64,000 nt of DNA. It comes from Paracentrotus lividus. Lineage: Eukaryota; Echinodermata; Echinoidea; Camarodonta; Echinidae. The notes under the pieces are model-generated. The model was not told the origin of the DNA, did not search any database, and saw nothing but the letters and a program-made list of their open reading frames with translations. The stretch spans positions 37,397,471-37,461,470 of the forward strand of contig CALNVZ010003425.1 in the NCBI GenBank assembly GCA_940671915.1, read 5' to 3'. Shown here piece by piece: positions 34,331 through 46,079 of this stretch (positions are counted from its first letter, which is position 1; each line of letters starts with the position of its first letter). The translations under genes were made by a program, and so were the position numbers.

Positions 34331-35328
34331 CACTGTTCGTCATAAAGGTGGAATATTTTTTTTCTGGCTCAAGCGACATTATGTTGCTCCGTTATTAATT
34401 TCTTGAATGTGTTTGTCTCCGCTTTCACTTTTTGGGATCCTGGGTATATCTTGGACGTTCCCTCAACCCTTCCCGGGGATTTTTCTTCAAAAAAGTTTGT
34501 CACCCCCAGAAGACGGCCATTTTTGTCATTTTTTCTTATTTTTGGGGCCCTTTTTTGTTCACGCGACCCACCAAGGCCCCCTCAGTCCTACCCCAAGGAA
34601 ACACGTCTGCGGTGGAGATTTGTTATTGTTCTTTAAATTAAATTTAGATTTATGTTTACAGGCTCGACTCTTTTGTCTAGGGGAGGGGTCAAAATTTATT
34701 TTGATTGGGGCTCAACATTCATTTTATTCATTTTTACACCATGGGAATTTCTATCTTCCCTAAATTGTATTGTAAAATTTCAACTAAACATAAATCAAAA
34801 TAAGATATTATCAATAATGACAATTTACAACCTTGTCATCAAGGCTAAACAAAATTTAAGGGGAAAATGATGATATTTAAGGGTTAGAGGTGGTGTTTCA
34901 TTTCTTTTGTTTTCAGCATAAAGATGGAATAATATATTCCGAATTTTCACCAATCTCGTATTTTACTTCAACCCCTCCCCTAGACAAGAGACCTTAGCCT
35001 GTCCCCAGAAATATAGATTTAACTTAAAGAACATTATAAAACAATACACCTCAGTCGTGTTTCCTGGGGGTAGGATTGAGGGGGGCTTGATCAGCCGGGA
35101 AAACAAAAAGGGGCCCCAAAATGAGAAAAAATGACAAAAATGGGCATGACGGGGGTTGACAAAACTTTTTTGAAAAAAGGTCCACATGCATGGTTGGGAG
35201 AATGTCCAAGATATAGCCAGGGCCCCGAAAAGTAAAAGCAGGGACAAACATATTCAAGAAATTAAAGTCAGAGCAAAATCATGTCGCTATAGCGGAAAAA
35301 AGATATTCCACCTTTATGACGGACAGTG
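34331..35328. mobile_element. Element H1: 1 kb foldback with mariner-like ends
   Basis: TA flanks the ends CACTGTTCGTCATAAAGGTG and CCTTTATGACGGACAGTG. Inside, nearly the whole element is an inverted repeat: the left arm from about 34400 (CTTGAATGTGTTTGTCTCCG, TATATCTTGGACGTTCCCTC) matches the complement of the right arm to about 35265. Proline-rich frames in both arms are not conserved as protein. Confidence 0.88.
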
Positions 35329-35623
35329 TACATTTTGCCTCTTTATTAGCTTCACTAGCTGATCACTTTAAAAATCGAGGGGGAACGATCCACTCCAGAA
35401 AAATCGAGGGGGGACACGTCCCCCTGTCCCCCGGGGGTCACCGCCAATGGCTTGCATCATTATTATTTATTTTGTTGTTGTAGGCCTACCTGCTTTTACA
35501 TTTTCTTCCTACGCGTATCCTTCTTGAGAGCCACTTCAGAAATCACAAAGTCGTGCCTCTTATCCAATATTCTGTTCTTTCAGATACAAGTAATCTAAAA
35601 GAAAAAGTGGCACAAATATTTAT

Positions 35624-35912
35624 TATAGGTTTTCCCGGCCAATTTCAAATTTCAAATTAGTGAGAATTTGAGTATACGGAATGAAATGTCGACAGGATGA
35701 AGACGAATTTGAATGGTTATTGCCGAATGTGTATGCTTATTATGTGAAGTAGAATGGGCAAATACGAAATCGATCACAGCAATCGTTAATTTTGATGATT
35801 GAATAAGATTTTGACTGGCAACATTTCGATGCATCAGCATTTTTTCCGAAAATGAATGCCTCTAATATGCAACTGATTGACAAAACAATGAAATTGGCCA
35901 GGAAAACCTATA
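35624..35912 (+). mobile_element. Family G element, copy G4 (internally deleted)
   Basis: It runs from TATAGGTTTTCCCGGCCAAT to GGCCAGGAAAACCTATA, only 289 bp because about 160 bp after the left end are missing. It is flanked by ATTATTATT. The minus-strand frame is intact through the shared region. Confidence 0.9.
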
Positions 35913-36373
35913 TTATTATTAGAATTATTGTTGTAAAATACCCACAATTTAGCATGACCATGATGACAAAATTTGTTTCGCGTGGGTGATTATAGCATTA
36001 ATATATGTGAAAAAAAATAACACTATCTATGAAATGAAGCATAAGGAATTCAAAAAGAGTACTCACACATGTCACATGAAGGAGATCGCCATTATAATCA
36101 GAATCTTCAGTTTTACAGTTTGCTCATTAAATAGAATTCACATACAGATAATAGATGATGTCCTTTTCGCAATGCACATGTTTCACTCGATGCTATTCAC
36201 CTTGTATTCACTGCTGTTGCTAAGCCGGGCATTCACCAGCAATCTATAAGAATAGACCAGATTCTTGGGTTCTAGAATAACGAGGTATTCCATTAGCCTG
36301 TAATTAAAGAATGGACGACAATCTTTTGAACCTACTTGTGAATTGCATACTTGTCTGATGTTAAGTATCGTAA
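35913..36373. other. Non-coding stretch
   Basis: No feature is supported; open frames here are short and look random. Confidence 0.5.
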
Positions 36374-36616
36374 GGGTGTTATCTCACTTCGCGGAGACAT
36401 CTCCGGGACAGAATATAAATTTCGTTTCCGCCACGGATAAATAGTATTAGAGACGTCTCCGAGACGTCTCGAAGACGAATTTTGTTTCATTAATTGTGAA
36501 ATAAAATCCGTCTCCAAAATTCAAGAGACGTCTCCGAGACGTCTCTAATACTATTTATCCGTCGCGAAAACGAAATTTCTATTCTGTCGCGGAGACGTCT
36601 CCGCGACAGAATAGAA
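36374..36616. mobile_element. Family A element, copy A4 (right end lost)
   Basis: It starts GGGTGTTATCTCACTTCGCG and then runs in GAGACGTCTC units. The expected right terminus GAAGTGAGATACCACC is missing. Confidence 0.75.
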
Positions 36617-37813
36617 ATTAACAAATAACATGACGCACTAGCTTTAAAACTAGTCTGTCTTGACCGATTAGCTTTAAAGCTAGTCCGTCCACTGACGAAC
36701 GAGGTTAGGTTTTCAGTGTAGGAATATCTTCCCCATAACTGGCATAATCATTATTGCGTTTTATTATTAGTTGTATTTCAATTGACGAGCAGTTATAGCC
36801 AGTCTATTAAAAATTCTTTCATAAGCTGAATAATTATTGAACACCGATTCAAAATATGATTTAATTTTTTAATCGATTATGGAAAAACATTTCTCCAGAC
36901 AAAATGGTATTACTTATCGTATCTGCATGAACCATATAAAACAAGATGTGGAAATACTGGCCGGTGTTACACACAAGATAAGTATGAAAATAAGCCATAC
37001 CACCTCAAAATATAATCGTTTAATATCTGACCGATCTAACCTTTATTTTCTCTTAATCTATGTTGGTTTTAAAAGCCGAGAAATCTCAGAAGGCCTATAT
37101 TCAGTCGCTCTCTCGATGGAGCATATTGCTCCGTTCAATAAACATGCCTGAGGGCTTGTAATCATGACTTTACAGATGATTATTCATACTATGGCACATG
37201 ATGATGAGACAGATAATTGGTGATTTTCGTATTGAGTTCATACTAGACAATTAAATGTCCTTATGCCACTCATGAGACGATATAAACACTTACCAACATC
37301 ACCATGCACCAGTGATGAGTTCTACTTTCATTGAGTTGATGACATCGCGTGCAACCCGAACCCAAGTTAGCGACAAAATTGAGCAAATATACACTATTGG
37401 CAAGGTTTGCAAAACGTTCAAAATGTTCTACAGTAGTAAGAGAGGGAGAGTAGAGGAGAAAAGAGGACAAGTAAAGAAGAAAGAAAAGAAAAGAGTGAAA
37501 TAGAGAGAAGGAAAAAAGAAAAAAAGGAAAGAGTGAAATTGAAAAAAAGAGAAGAATAGAGAAGAGAAGAAGCAGAGAGAGAAGATGAAGAGAGAGACGA
37601 TTATGGTTTATAATTGGGAGCAAAACAACCAGTGTGTAGTTATTGGTCCGAAGTACTACATTTTTGGAATTATTTAATGCGCGTTAGCACAGTCACCCAA
37701 GTCACCCTGGCAACTGAGAAAATAAAATAGTATATTTTCATCACAGTATTACATAGAACAATTATACGAGTAGACCAATGGTAGAGATAAACAGTCCTCA
37801 TGACGCATGCACC
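36617..37813. other. Non-coding stretch with a purine-rich tract
   Basis: It has a paired palindrome at 36640-36700 (ACTAGCTTTAAAACTAGT and TAGCTTTAAAGCTA) and a GA-rich tract at 37435-37600. No gene is recognised. Confidence 0.55.
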
Positions 37814-37865
37814 ACCATCATCATCATTATTATCATGATCATCATCATCATCATCATCATCATTC

Positions 37866-37902
<37 letters not shown>

Positions 37903-37945
37903 TCTCATCATCATCCTCATCATCATCATCATCATCATCACCATA
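37814..37945. repeat. (ATC)n microsatellite, block 1
   Basis: A run of CAT/ATC triplets with CTC interruptions. Frames reading poly-Ile or poly-His across it are artefacts. Confidence 0.95.
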
Positions 37946-38229
37946 ATCACAAGATCACCATCACCATGTTTCCTCCTTAAGACGGACAGTCAACCTGTCA
38001 GAAACGTCGAGCACTCTCCAATACAACTACTAAAAGCCTTCCCCACATCTCGCCTTCTCATCTTGCGTACAGTCCTTTTCAGGACTCAATCAAGAAAGAA
38101 TCCTTCCAATTCTATTCTATACTCTCTATCTCGCCAATCAATTGTCTACTTTCTGTATCTCTTCCTCTTCTACTCTCTCAAACAGTCCTTTTCAGGACTA
38201 GCCACAATGGTGAATCGTGAACCTCGTCA

Positions 38230-38275
38230 CAGTAATCATCATCATCATCAGCATTATGATCATCATCATCGTCAC

Positions 38276-38319
<44 letters not shown>

Positions 38320-38322
38320 CTA
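38230..38322. repeat. (ATC)n microsatellite, block 2
   Basis: A second triplet run, 285 bp from the first. The sequence between contains two copies of CAGTCCTTTTCAGGACT (near 38069 and 38183), a 17 bp direct repeat that is itself partly palindromic. Confidence 0.93.
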
Positions 38323-38511
38323 CCCTTCTCTTTATCTTCCTCTTTCTGCTCGTCATCATTACTACATGTATCTTCATTACCATCTTCATCGCTATCATCA
38401 CTCATTATAAGCAAAGCGTTAAGTCATACACAAAAATATATCAATTATAAATTATAAAGTCAGAAGTGGACAGGAGATCCCTGTCAATTGCATTTGCATA
38501 CCTCGCAACTA

Positions 38512-38660
38512 TACAGTGCGTCCCAGAAAAAGGTAAGCCCAAATTGACAGCCTTGTATTAAAAAAAATGTATAAATGCTGTGACCTTGATATTTATTTCA
38601 TGTTAAATAATAAGTCATATTCTGTTTAATGATACCCAGTACTGCCAACCTAAAATCGTA
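38512..38660 (+). mobile_element. Single mariner-like terminal repeat
   Basis: TACAGTGCGTCCCAGAAAAA and GGTAAGCCC follow the same pattern as 19142 and 60297. No right end or transposase is found nearby. Confidence 0.5.
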
Positions 38661-39383
38661 TTTTTGTCTTTTTCATTTGGATAAGGGGTACCAAACTCAT
38701 TAAATGTCAATAATTATTCAGATCATAAAAATGTCGATCCCCATCCACCTGTCGACCTGAAAACCTTTTATTATTCAATTATTTTCAATAGAAAACAAGG
38801 TAAATATGCCAAACATTTTGACAAGTGTGTCATCCCTGCACCAAAGGCATTCGTTCTGGTAAATGAGGGACATAGACAATTCATTGAACAATTAAATGTT
38901 TTCTATGAAGACAGGTGCGATGTAGTATGGCATGATGGTGATGTGCATTCATAGACATCTATAGATCTTAGTACCCCCTTAAGAAGCGAAAGAGGATAGA
39001 AAAAGTACGGAATACGATTTTTTGTTGGCAGGTCTGGATACCAAAATTATACCTGTGCTACGACGGACGACTGTGAGCACTGGAGCTTTAAAAAAAAAAA
39101 TTAATGAAAAAGGAACTTGGAAATTAATACAACCATCGCAACAAAACACGTCAATAATAAATAGTTTTTGAGGGTTCTTTTGTGGTCAACATGGCAATGG
39201 TAGCGTCCTCCTCGTGAATATCAAGCTTCAACCTTCTCTTCCCCTACCCAATTCTTCACGTCATCATGAAAACAAAGGTCTCGTGAGTAATGACTAGAGG
39301 TACACGAAGAAAAAAAAAAATGAAAATCTAAAAATAACCCAATTTTGGGTCCATTCGGTTGTACGATATTCCAAGATCTGAGC

Positions 39384-39614
39384 CCTGTAACACAAAGACT
39401 TACGATCGATTAAAAGTTACGACTGATTTTTTTCTCGGTAGCCTCATTTGAAAACCAGGTACAGTCATAGATTGGGTTTTGGATGTGTTTAAGAGTAGGG
39501 TTAGGGCTACAGTTAGGATTAAGATCATCAACTCTAGAGCATTCTGTGTATGAGGTTACCGAGAAAAAAAATCAATCGTAACTTTTTATTAATCGTAAGT
39601 ATTTGTGTTACACC
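39384..39614. mobile_element. Inverted-repeat element W (about 230 bp)
   Basis: TGTAACACAAAGACTTACGA at the left is mirrored by TCGTAAGTATTTGTGTTACA at the right. The inner parts TTTTTTTCTCGGTAGCCTCA and GAGGTTACCGAGAAAAAAAA also pair. It is a MITE candidate. Confidence 0.82.
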
Positions 39615-39701
39615 CCACTGGTACGGTGTCAATTGGCCCAGAATGGTGTTTGGCCCTAATGGATCCGGAGAAGGGCATTTTGACCCTAAAAAGTGTATTG
39701 T

Positions 39702-39870
39702 GGGCTAGTGGATAGGTCACCGCACGATGAGTCTTGAGGCAGGAGGTTCGAGTCCCATACTCCACCTAAATTTTATAATTGGGTACCTGGGACTGGTTAC
39801 TGAATGTTTGCAGAAGCTATTAATAGTGTGGCATCCAATGGGGAAAATATAGGTTTCGTTTGCAAGTCTG
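39702..39870 (+). mobile_element. tRNA-derived SINE
   Basis: The head resembles a tRNA: an A-box-like TAGTGGATAGG at 39706-39716 and a B-box GGTTCGAGTCC at 39745-39755, about 30 bp apart. Head length and B-box position fit a tRNA-like module, followed by an unrelated body with GGGTACCTGGGACTGG. It lacks a clean acceptor stem, so a functional tRNA is unlikely. Confidence 0.75.
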
Positions 39871-39884
39871 GCAACATCTATATA

Positions 39885-40876
39885 TAGGGTAGATGTAGGG
39901 AATACCGGACATTAGTGAATATCGGACGGTCACCACATGTCAGGCCCTAGCTGCCAACATAAGATCAACTGAGTTGAAATACCGGCATCTATTGGTCAGG
40001 TGGTCTGTCTGGGAAGGTTGAATGCTGTATTCGACAACAACAAGTGAGAAATCTCCGAGAAAACTACCACAATCTGTCAAGGTAGGAAAATTTGCAGCCT
40101 GAAAAATGGCCTGATGTAAAAATTGACATTTTAGAGAATGTGATGGTATAAAAATAGAATTGGGGCATGACCTCTATTTCATGCATTATGGACATGTGTG
40201 GAGGGTGGGCCAAACGTGTATGGAGTGTTTGCACTGTACAAAGCCTGTGTATTGGGGTGGCAGTGTGTTGAAAAGTGCTAGTCAGTCATTTTTTTGTGTA
40301 GGGAATACCGGACACCACATGGACGGTTGCTTGTTTTACTTCCGGGTTGAGTTGCTAAGCATGTAGATCAAATAGTAAGTTGCATATATAATGTATTATA
40401 TTTATTTATTAAATTGTTTGACAATTTTGAAATGTCTATTTCTCTTTATTATTATTGTAATATGTCATGATCTACATGAGATATAACATTATTCTGAGTG
40501 TTTTAAAATTTTGGAGTAAAATGCATATAATCTTCTAATAATGAATAATGTTATAAAAAATCAATACAAACATGTTAAGTTGATGGTTTACATTCAAATC
40601 AGTGCTTCCAGACAGATCTTTATACCAAAAAAAAAGGGTAAAAAACATACTGTCCGGTATTTCCTACACTGTAGGGAATGCCGGACAATTTACGATGACG
40701 TCATTATTTGCATATAACTGCCTCAACAAATATTTGATTACCTCAATTTTTTTTGAAAATAAAGTTGAATGATGTAGGTAAGCAATGAGAATCTTTTTCT
40801 TTTGTGATTTTATTGTTTTCATGTGCTAATTAAGCAAATGAGCTTAAGTGGCCGGTATTCCCTACATCTACCCTAT
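39885..40876. mobile_element. Element I with an iterated GTAGGGAATACCGGACA motif
   Basis: The ends TAGGGTAGATGTAGGGAATA and GTATTCCCTACATCTACCCTA are inverted repeats of about 27 bp. Interior copies of the same motif lie at about 39918, 40298, 40656 (inverted) and 40672. The short frame at 40160-40366 is unlike any family I know. Confidence 0.82.
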
Positions 40877-40929
40877 GTTCTAATTGATAACACAACTCAG
40901 AAAATATATGTCGCCAATTTGTTGATGGA

Positions 40930-42170
40930 CCTTTTATGACCCAAAATGAAGGTCAAATGTCAGGCTTCATTAACATAAATATAATTTTATTCAAATAATG
41001 TCAAATTTTGTATAAAATTGTAGGTAATTTTATAACTAGCAATTCAGTCTATTATCAATTTTCACCCCACCAGTCAGTTCTGAGCAATATGCAAATTAGT
41101 TTATTTATGCATAATTGAATGCATAATTGAGTCAAGTTGAACGGCGATTGGACATAACATATCCATAGACAATATTAATAACAACTAATCAAGAATACAA
41201 CATGAATCATACTAGCCTAATATTGTTGCCACATTCTGATGACCCTTATGACCTTGAAATTAGGTCAAAGGACAATTTATATGATGATTAACAATTTGGA
41301 AATGGCGTAATTTTAGAAAAGATATATCTTTGAACTTTGACCTTACTTCTAGGTCAATTGTGTAAACTAAAAATATGACGGTCTGTATTTTTTGGTTGAT
41401 GACATCAAGGTAATTATATTTATGTTAGTTGCCAACAAAGTTATAATAATAATAATAATAATATCGTTTTATTTACCCAGGGTAGCCACTTCAGTTCTGA
41501 CAACTGTTCTCCCAGCGGGCCCTGCATGATGTTATTATTACCCTCAAGCTCCTTTTCAAAAGGCAACTTTAGGTACCATTTAGTTAAGCTTAAGCTAAAG
41601 TTAAGCTTATACGACCAACAGGTCAAAGGTCAAAGTTCAAGAAAGATTTTTGGTCAAAGTTTTGGTCTTGACCTTAGTTTTATTGGGCCGTATTAGTTCA
41701 TATAATTTATTGAACAATGTTAATGTGTTCTACTTGATTCCATGAAACAGGAAATGTTCGTTTTTATTAACCTTTGACCATTAAATAAGGTGAAAAGTGC
41801 AAAAAATATTTATTTTCTACTATTTCCACGTTTTTTAGCGTCATGTTAATATTTGAACTTTGACTTAACTTGAGGTCATATGTGTCAATGAAAGAGAATA
41901 GCAATGTTGAAATTCTGATTTATGGGATCAATTAAGTAGAACAAGAATAACTATGATTATAAAAATTATTAAGCTATAATTATGGCCAATAAAACAATGG
42001 TCAAGACACATATAGAAAGTTTAAGAAATACGTAAGGGCCAAAGTTTGAAACCAACAGTGTTCTACATTATCCCTAGATACCACGAATCAGAATATCAAC
42101 GTTGCTATTCTTTTTCATAGACGCATATGACCTCAAGTTAAAGTCAAAAATACACTACCTTCACGTCATA
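40930..42170. repeat. Region with many AGGTCA/TGACCT half-sites and inverted arms
   Basis: AGGTCA or its complement occurs at about 40950, 41249, 41262, 41338, 41351, 41620, 41627, 41669, 41873 and 42128. Sequences at 41860-41930 and 42085-42150 are inverted copies around TTGACTTAACTTGAGGTCAT. It is probably a degraded mobile element of the iterated-motif class. Confidence 0.6.
41440..41590 (-). mobile_element. SINE tail fragment (- strand)
   Basis: On the - strand it ends GGCTACCCTGGGTAAATAAA, then ACGATATTATTATTATTATT. The (ATT)n tail after a short conserved end is typical of a LINE-mobilised SINE. It is inserted in the AGGTCA-rich region. Confidence 0.6.
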
Positions 42171-42986
42171 ATAATTCAAAATTTTCAGTTCGCGCTTCGC
42201 ACTCAATAAAATATTAATAAAAAGGTCAGTTGACTAATTCCTGACGTCCAAAAGTGAAGTGATGTGATGTCGTCACCTAGTTAAAGAATAAAGAAGAAAA
42301 ACATACGGTAAAATATAAGCCTAGGAATTACTAAGGCAAAAGATTTTCGCCCGCTCGCGGTTTTGTGCTTGAAAGGCAACAATGCTTTTTAAAACGTCCA
42401 CTTTTATAAATTCGAACCCTCCCTCCCTCCCCCCCGTAAAAATCCTAGTTAGCGTGCGTGCTGAATTTGGTTTTAAAAGAATATTGCAATGAAAATGTTT
42501 AGGACAAAAAAGTAGACAATTTATAATTATCATGATTAAATAATAATAATAAAGTACTTGATTTATCACAATATTTCATTTGATATAACAAGATTTAGAT
42601 ATTTCAAAAGCATAAGGAAATATTCGCGGAGAAATTAAAATAATATTCGATAAAATTAATACATTATTTTTTTAATGAAACGGGGGTAATTATACATGTA
42701 AATTGGGCAAATGTATTAAACCAGACTATACTGGAGCTTATTATGAAAGTAGTCTAATGACTATTTCCAAAGCTGTTATTATAAAACCTTAGAAACTAAT
42801 GTCAAACAAAACATGACTGATTTTAATGAAAGAATTGACATTAATATAGATTAAATGTCCATAAAAATACCCAATTCTATATTCCTCTCCCCGACAATGA
42901 CAATAAACAATAATTCAGATTATAATGTATCTTTTAAAAGCAGCAATATCATTCCTCTCTGGGCCTGAAAAGACAGTGAAGGGATG

Positions 42987-44668
42987 TTGAGCCCTCAAAT
43001 GTAAAAATCGCCCACTAATGTAAAAATGCCCTCAAATGTCTCAACACGTCAACCACAAATGTAAAAATTGCCCTCAAATGTCACAACACGTCAACCAGAA
43101 ATGTAAAAATGCCCTCAAATGTCACAACACGTCAACCACAAATGTAAAAATGCCCTCAAATGTCACAACACGTCAACCACAAATGTAAAAATGACCACTA
43201 ATGTCATAACATGTCGACCACAAATGTAAAAATTTTTCATTTTAACCACTAATGTCTGAACATGTCAACCGCAAATGTCAAAATTCATTCCATGTATCAT
43301 AATAATGCGGAATGTTATTAAAGAGAACAAAACATTTTCAATTAATATTACACACATGCATACTTCCATAGATTATGCACACACATGCACACACACCCAC
43401 ACAGGCACATACATACACATCACATATACACACACATACACACCCACACGCATAACGTTTAAACGGGGGAGTGTCCAGTAACAAGATTTACTGGTAATGT
43501 TTATCAACTATCTGGCCAGCTTGTGTGTAAAAATCGGCATGATCCAATATGGTATGCGTGATTGAACACACATAAAAAAGGCACATTTTGAAAGTCACAT
43601 GAGTCCCTTTTTTAGGATATAAACTGAGCAAAAATTGGTAAATTCTTATTTGGAGGCATGTTATAAGCGTCTTTTTGTATTATGTTATTATATGAGCAGC
43701 CTCTATTCCATCAATCTGGACATGTTTTACGGAAAATTTTATGGAAAATGCCATTCCCAATATTTTCAACAAAATCAATCTACCAAAATTTAGTGCTTTA
43801 AACAAAGCTAATTTTTCTTTGAAAACTATCCCTATCTTTGCACATAACTGTCCATGTACTATTTAGTAATCTAAAGTTCGTTCACTAAATCCCTAATGAA
43901 GGGGGTGTTTTTTTCAGGTGTTCATATCCCCTCTTCGTATTCTACACCTTTCTTCAAGAGGCCTATTGGTAGTTCGTTTCTCATAAATGGACTCTTATTC
44001 CACACCAGTTTTGTTAAGTTTAATACGGGTCATCAAACAAATCCATTAAATACTCATTATTCGCTTTGACTAAAAAGTACAATTTTCCACCCAAAAAGGA
44101 TAAAGAATGGCCGAAAATTGTGCATATAATTTTTTAGATAATTCCATAACCCGTCTTTTTTCTAATCTTCTTGTTTTTATAAACATAATGAATGAATGAA
44201 AAACATAATGAATGAATGAAAATCTATAATACATAATATAGAAAGATTTTAAAATCTTTCCTATACTATGTATTATGCTTATAATCGTAATTTGAAAACA
44301 TTTCTTCCGATTGTTAGCTAAAGTCCTCATTTGTTATAATACATTGATGAGTTTTACATTTGTGGTGACATGTTAAGACGATTAGTGGTTAAAAATGAAA
44401 ATCTTTTTTAACATTTGTGGTCAACATGTATGAACATTGTGGTCGATTTTCAAATTATGGTTGACGATGTTGTGTACATTTGAGAGGCATTTTACATTTG
44501 TGGTTGATGTGTTGTTAATTTGAGGGCATTTTTACATTCCGTGGTTGACGTGGTTGTGACTTTTTCAGGGCAATTTTTTACCTTTTGTGGTTGACCGTGT
44601 TGAGACATTTGAGGGCATTTGAGGGCATTTTTACATTAGTGGGCGATTTTTACATTTGAGGGCTCAAC
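42987..44668. mobile_element. Element S: 1.7 kb, inverted arms made of tandem 40 bp repeats
   Basis: The left arm (42987-43285) contains about six units of roughly 40 bp around ACAAATGTAAAAATGCCCTC plus AAATGTCACAACACGTCAAC. The right arm (44345-44668) holds the same units inverted. The outermost sequence (TTGAGCCCTCAAATGTAAAA) matches its complement at the far end. The core is AT-rich, with a (CA)n run at 43375-43450 and no transposase. Confidence 0.85.
43375..43450. repeat. (CA)n-rich microsatellite
   Basis: An interrupted ACAC run inside element S. Confidence 0.9.
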
Positions 44669-44689
44669 AAGGGATCGAGAGCTTCGAAA

Positions 44690-45185
44690 GCAAAGGGCGT
44701 TTTGAAGACATCATAAGGATATAGATCCGCCAGTCCAGTCCACCACCGTGCATGACCGCTTTGTGGACGGGCGTGAAGCGTTTGTTCCGTCCTTACACCA
44801 TCCCCATACCGTCATCACAACGTCATTATACCGCCCTTAAACCGGGTCTCCATCGACCGGTGCCTGCGGTTCATGCCCGGCAAAAATTTTGAGCATGCTC
44901 AAAACATTCGCCGGGCATGAACCGAAGGCAAATCCCGTGAACGTTTTCGACGGGTCATCCGTGTCCCGCCGTTCGCGTCAACCTGTCTCGCACGTTCGCG
45001 AACGGTGGAAAACGGTGAGTCACCCGGCGGAGAAAACAATTTTGTTGTTGTTATCAGAGAGCGGCGGGGTCGGTTGGGTCGGTGGGCAAGCGGTAATCGC
45101 ACGGACAAAAGGAAAGCGTGAACTACATATGAGGGCGGTCAGCCCGGTACCAGACTGGCTAGGACCTGGTATAGACTCGGTATAG
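44690..45185. other. CpG-dense segment with a 56 bp palindrome
   Basis: CpG dinucleotides are frequent here, unlike the AT-rich surroundings. A palindrome at 44868-44923 has perfect 14 bp outer arms (GGTTCATGCCCGGC/GCCGGGCATGAACC) and an inner TTTTGAGCATGCTCAAAA. It could be a GC-rich MITE fragment or an unmethylated regulatory island; no start of a recognisable gene follows. Confidence 0.5.
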
Positions 45186-45789
45186 AACGATACAGACCCG
45201 GTGAAAATGTTGAAAAATGCAATGTTGTCGGTGCCGTTCTATTGTCGTGTTGCAAATTTTGTTTTTCGGTGAACAGCGAAGACCCGTTCAATTTACACGG
45301 TACAAGTGGCACCAGCATTAGCTGCTTCATAATGAGTTGACTTTATAACTGGAGTTCAACCTCGGCAGGGAAAACGAACATTATTATAAAGCCTCTTTTT
45401 ACTAATTTAGGAATGAGAATAGAGTAACCTTTTGATCGCATAGCCAATCCCCCAGGGTTTGCTTCTCAAATAAGGGGGATTTCCGAACATAAAAAACCCT
45501 CTCTAGAACTGCGTCAAATTATGACATTGTGGATAGAGAAAAGATAAGAATGAACGTCATCATGTTGCACAGGGATGGCAGCTCAAGTTCAATTTAGATA
45601 GCTTACCGCCTTCTTAAGAATAAAAATTTTGTTAGTAAACTTTCGGACTGTTTCATCGCCTAAAAGAGAAGTTTTCGTTCCATTTTTATGGCATATGCTC
45701 ATACCGCGTTTCAAAATAAACATTTTAAGAGGTTTAAGGCCTCTGTATAACATGAGTATGCTTCAGTCTCAACATTGTCTTTCTTTGGG
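45186..45789. other. Non-coding stretch
   Basis: No feature is supported. Confidence 0.45.
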
Positions 45790-46039
45790 TCATGTTCAAA
45801 TGTGAGTGACACGACATTTGGACTGATAGAAGGGCGCATATCTTTGCACTTGAATGTTATGAATGGATTAAGACAACCATATAATGTATATTGTAGGAGT
45901 GGCCGTGTCACTACCAATTGGGATTGAATTTACAATTTGGTCCCGAAATATATGATTAAAAACAGTGCGTGAGTGACACGAAAAAAAAAAAAACACACAC
46001 ACCACACACACAACACACACGAACACACCAACACACAAC

Positions 46040-46079
<40 letters not shown>

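Noticed and set aside
34403-35257. Proline-rich frames in both arms of H1
   Set aside because: Both arms are inverted copies of one non-coding sequence, and the frames are not conserved in H2.
37778-38410. 210-residue + frame and acidic or Met-rich frames on the - strand
   Set aside because: These follow from two ATC triplet arrays; the sequence between them shows no conserved protein feature.
39702-39770. Functional tRNA gene
   Set aside because: A and B boxes are present but no proper acceptor stem or cloverleaf is seen, and a SINE body follows.
42987-43285. Regular repeat-spacer look suggestive of a CRISPR array
   Set aside because: The whole unit is repeated with point changes, and an inverted array follows. 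The context is an animal genome.
44889-45185. 98-residue + frame in the CpG-dense segment
   Set aside because: It starts inside a palindrome and looks like a GC-driven chance frame.
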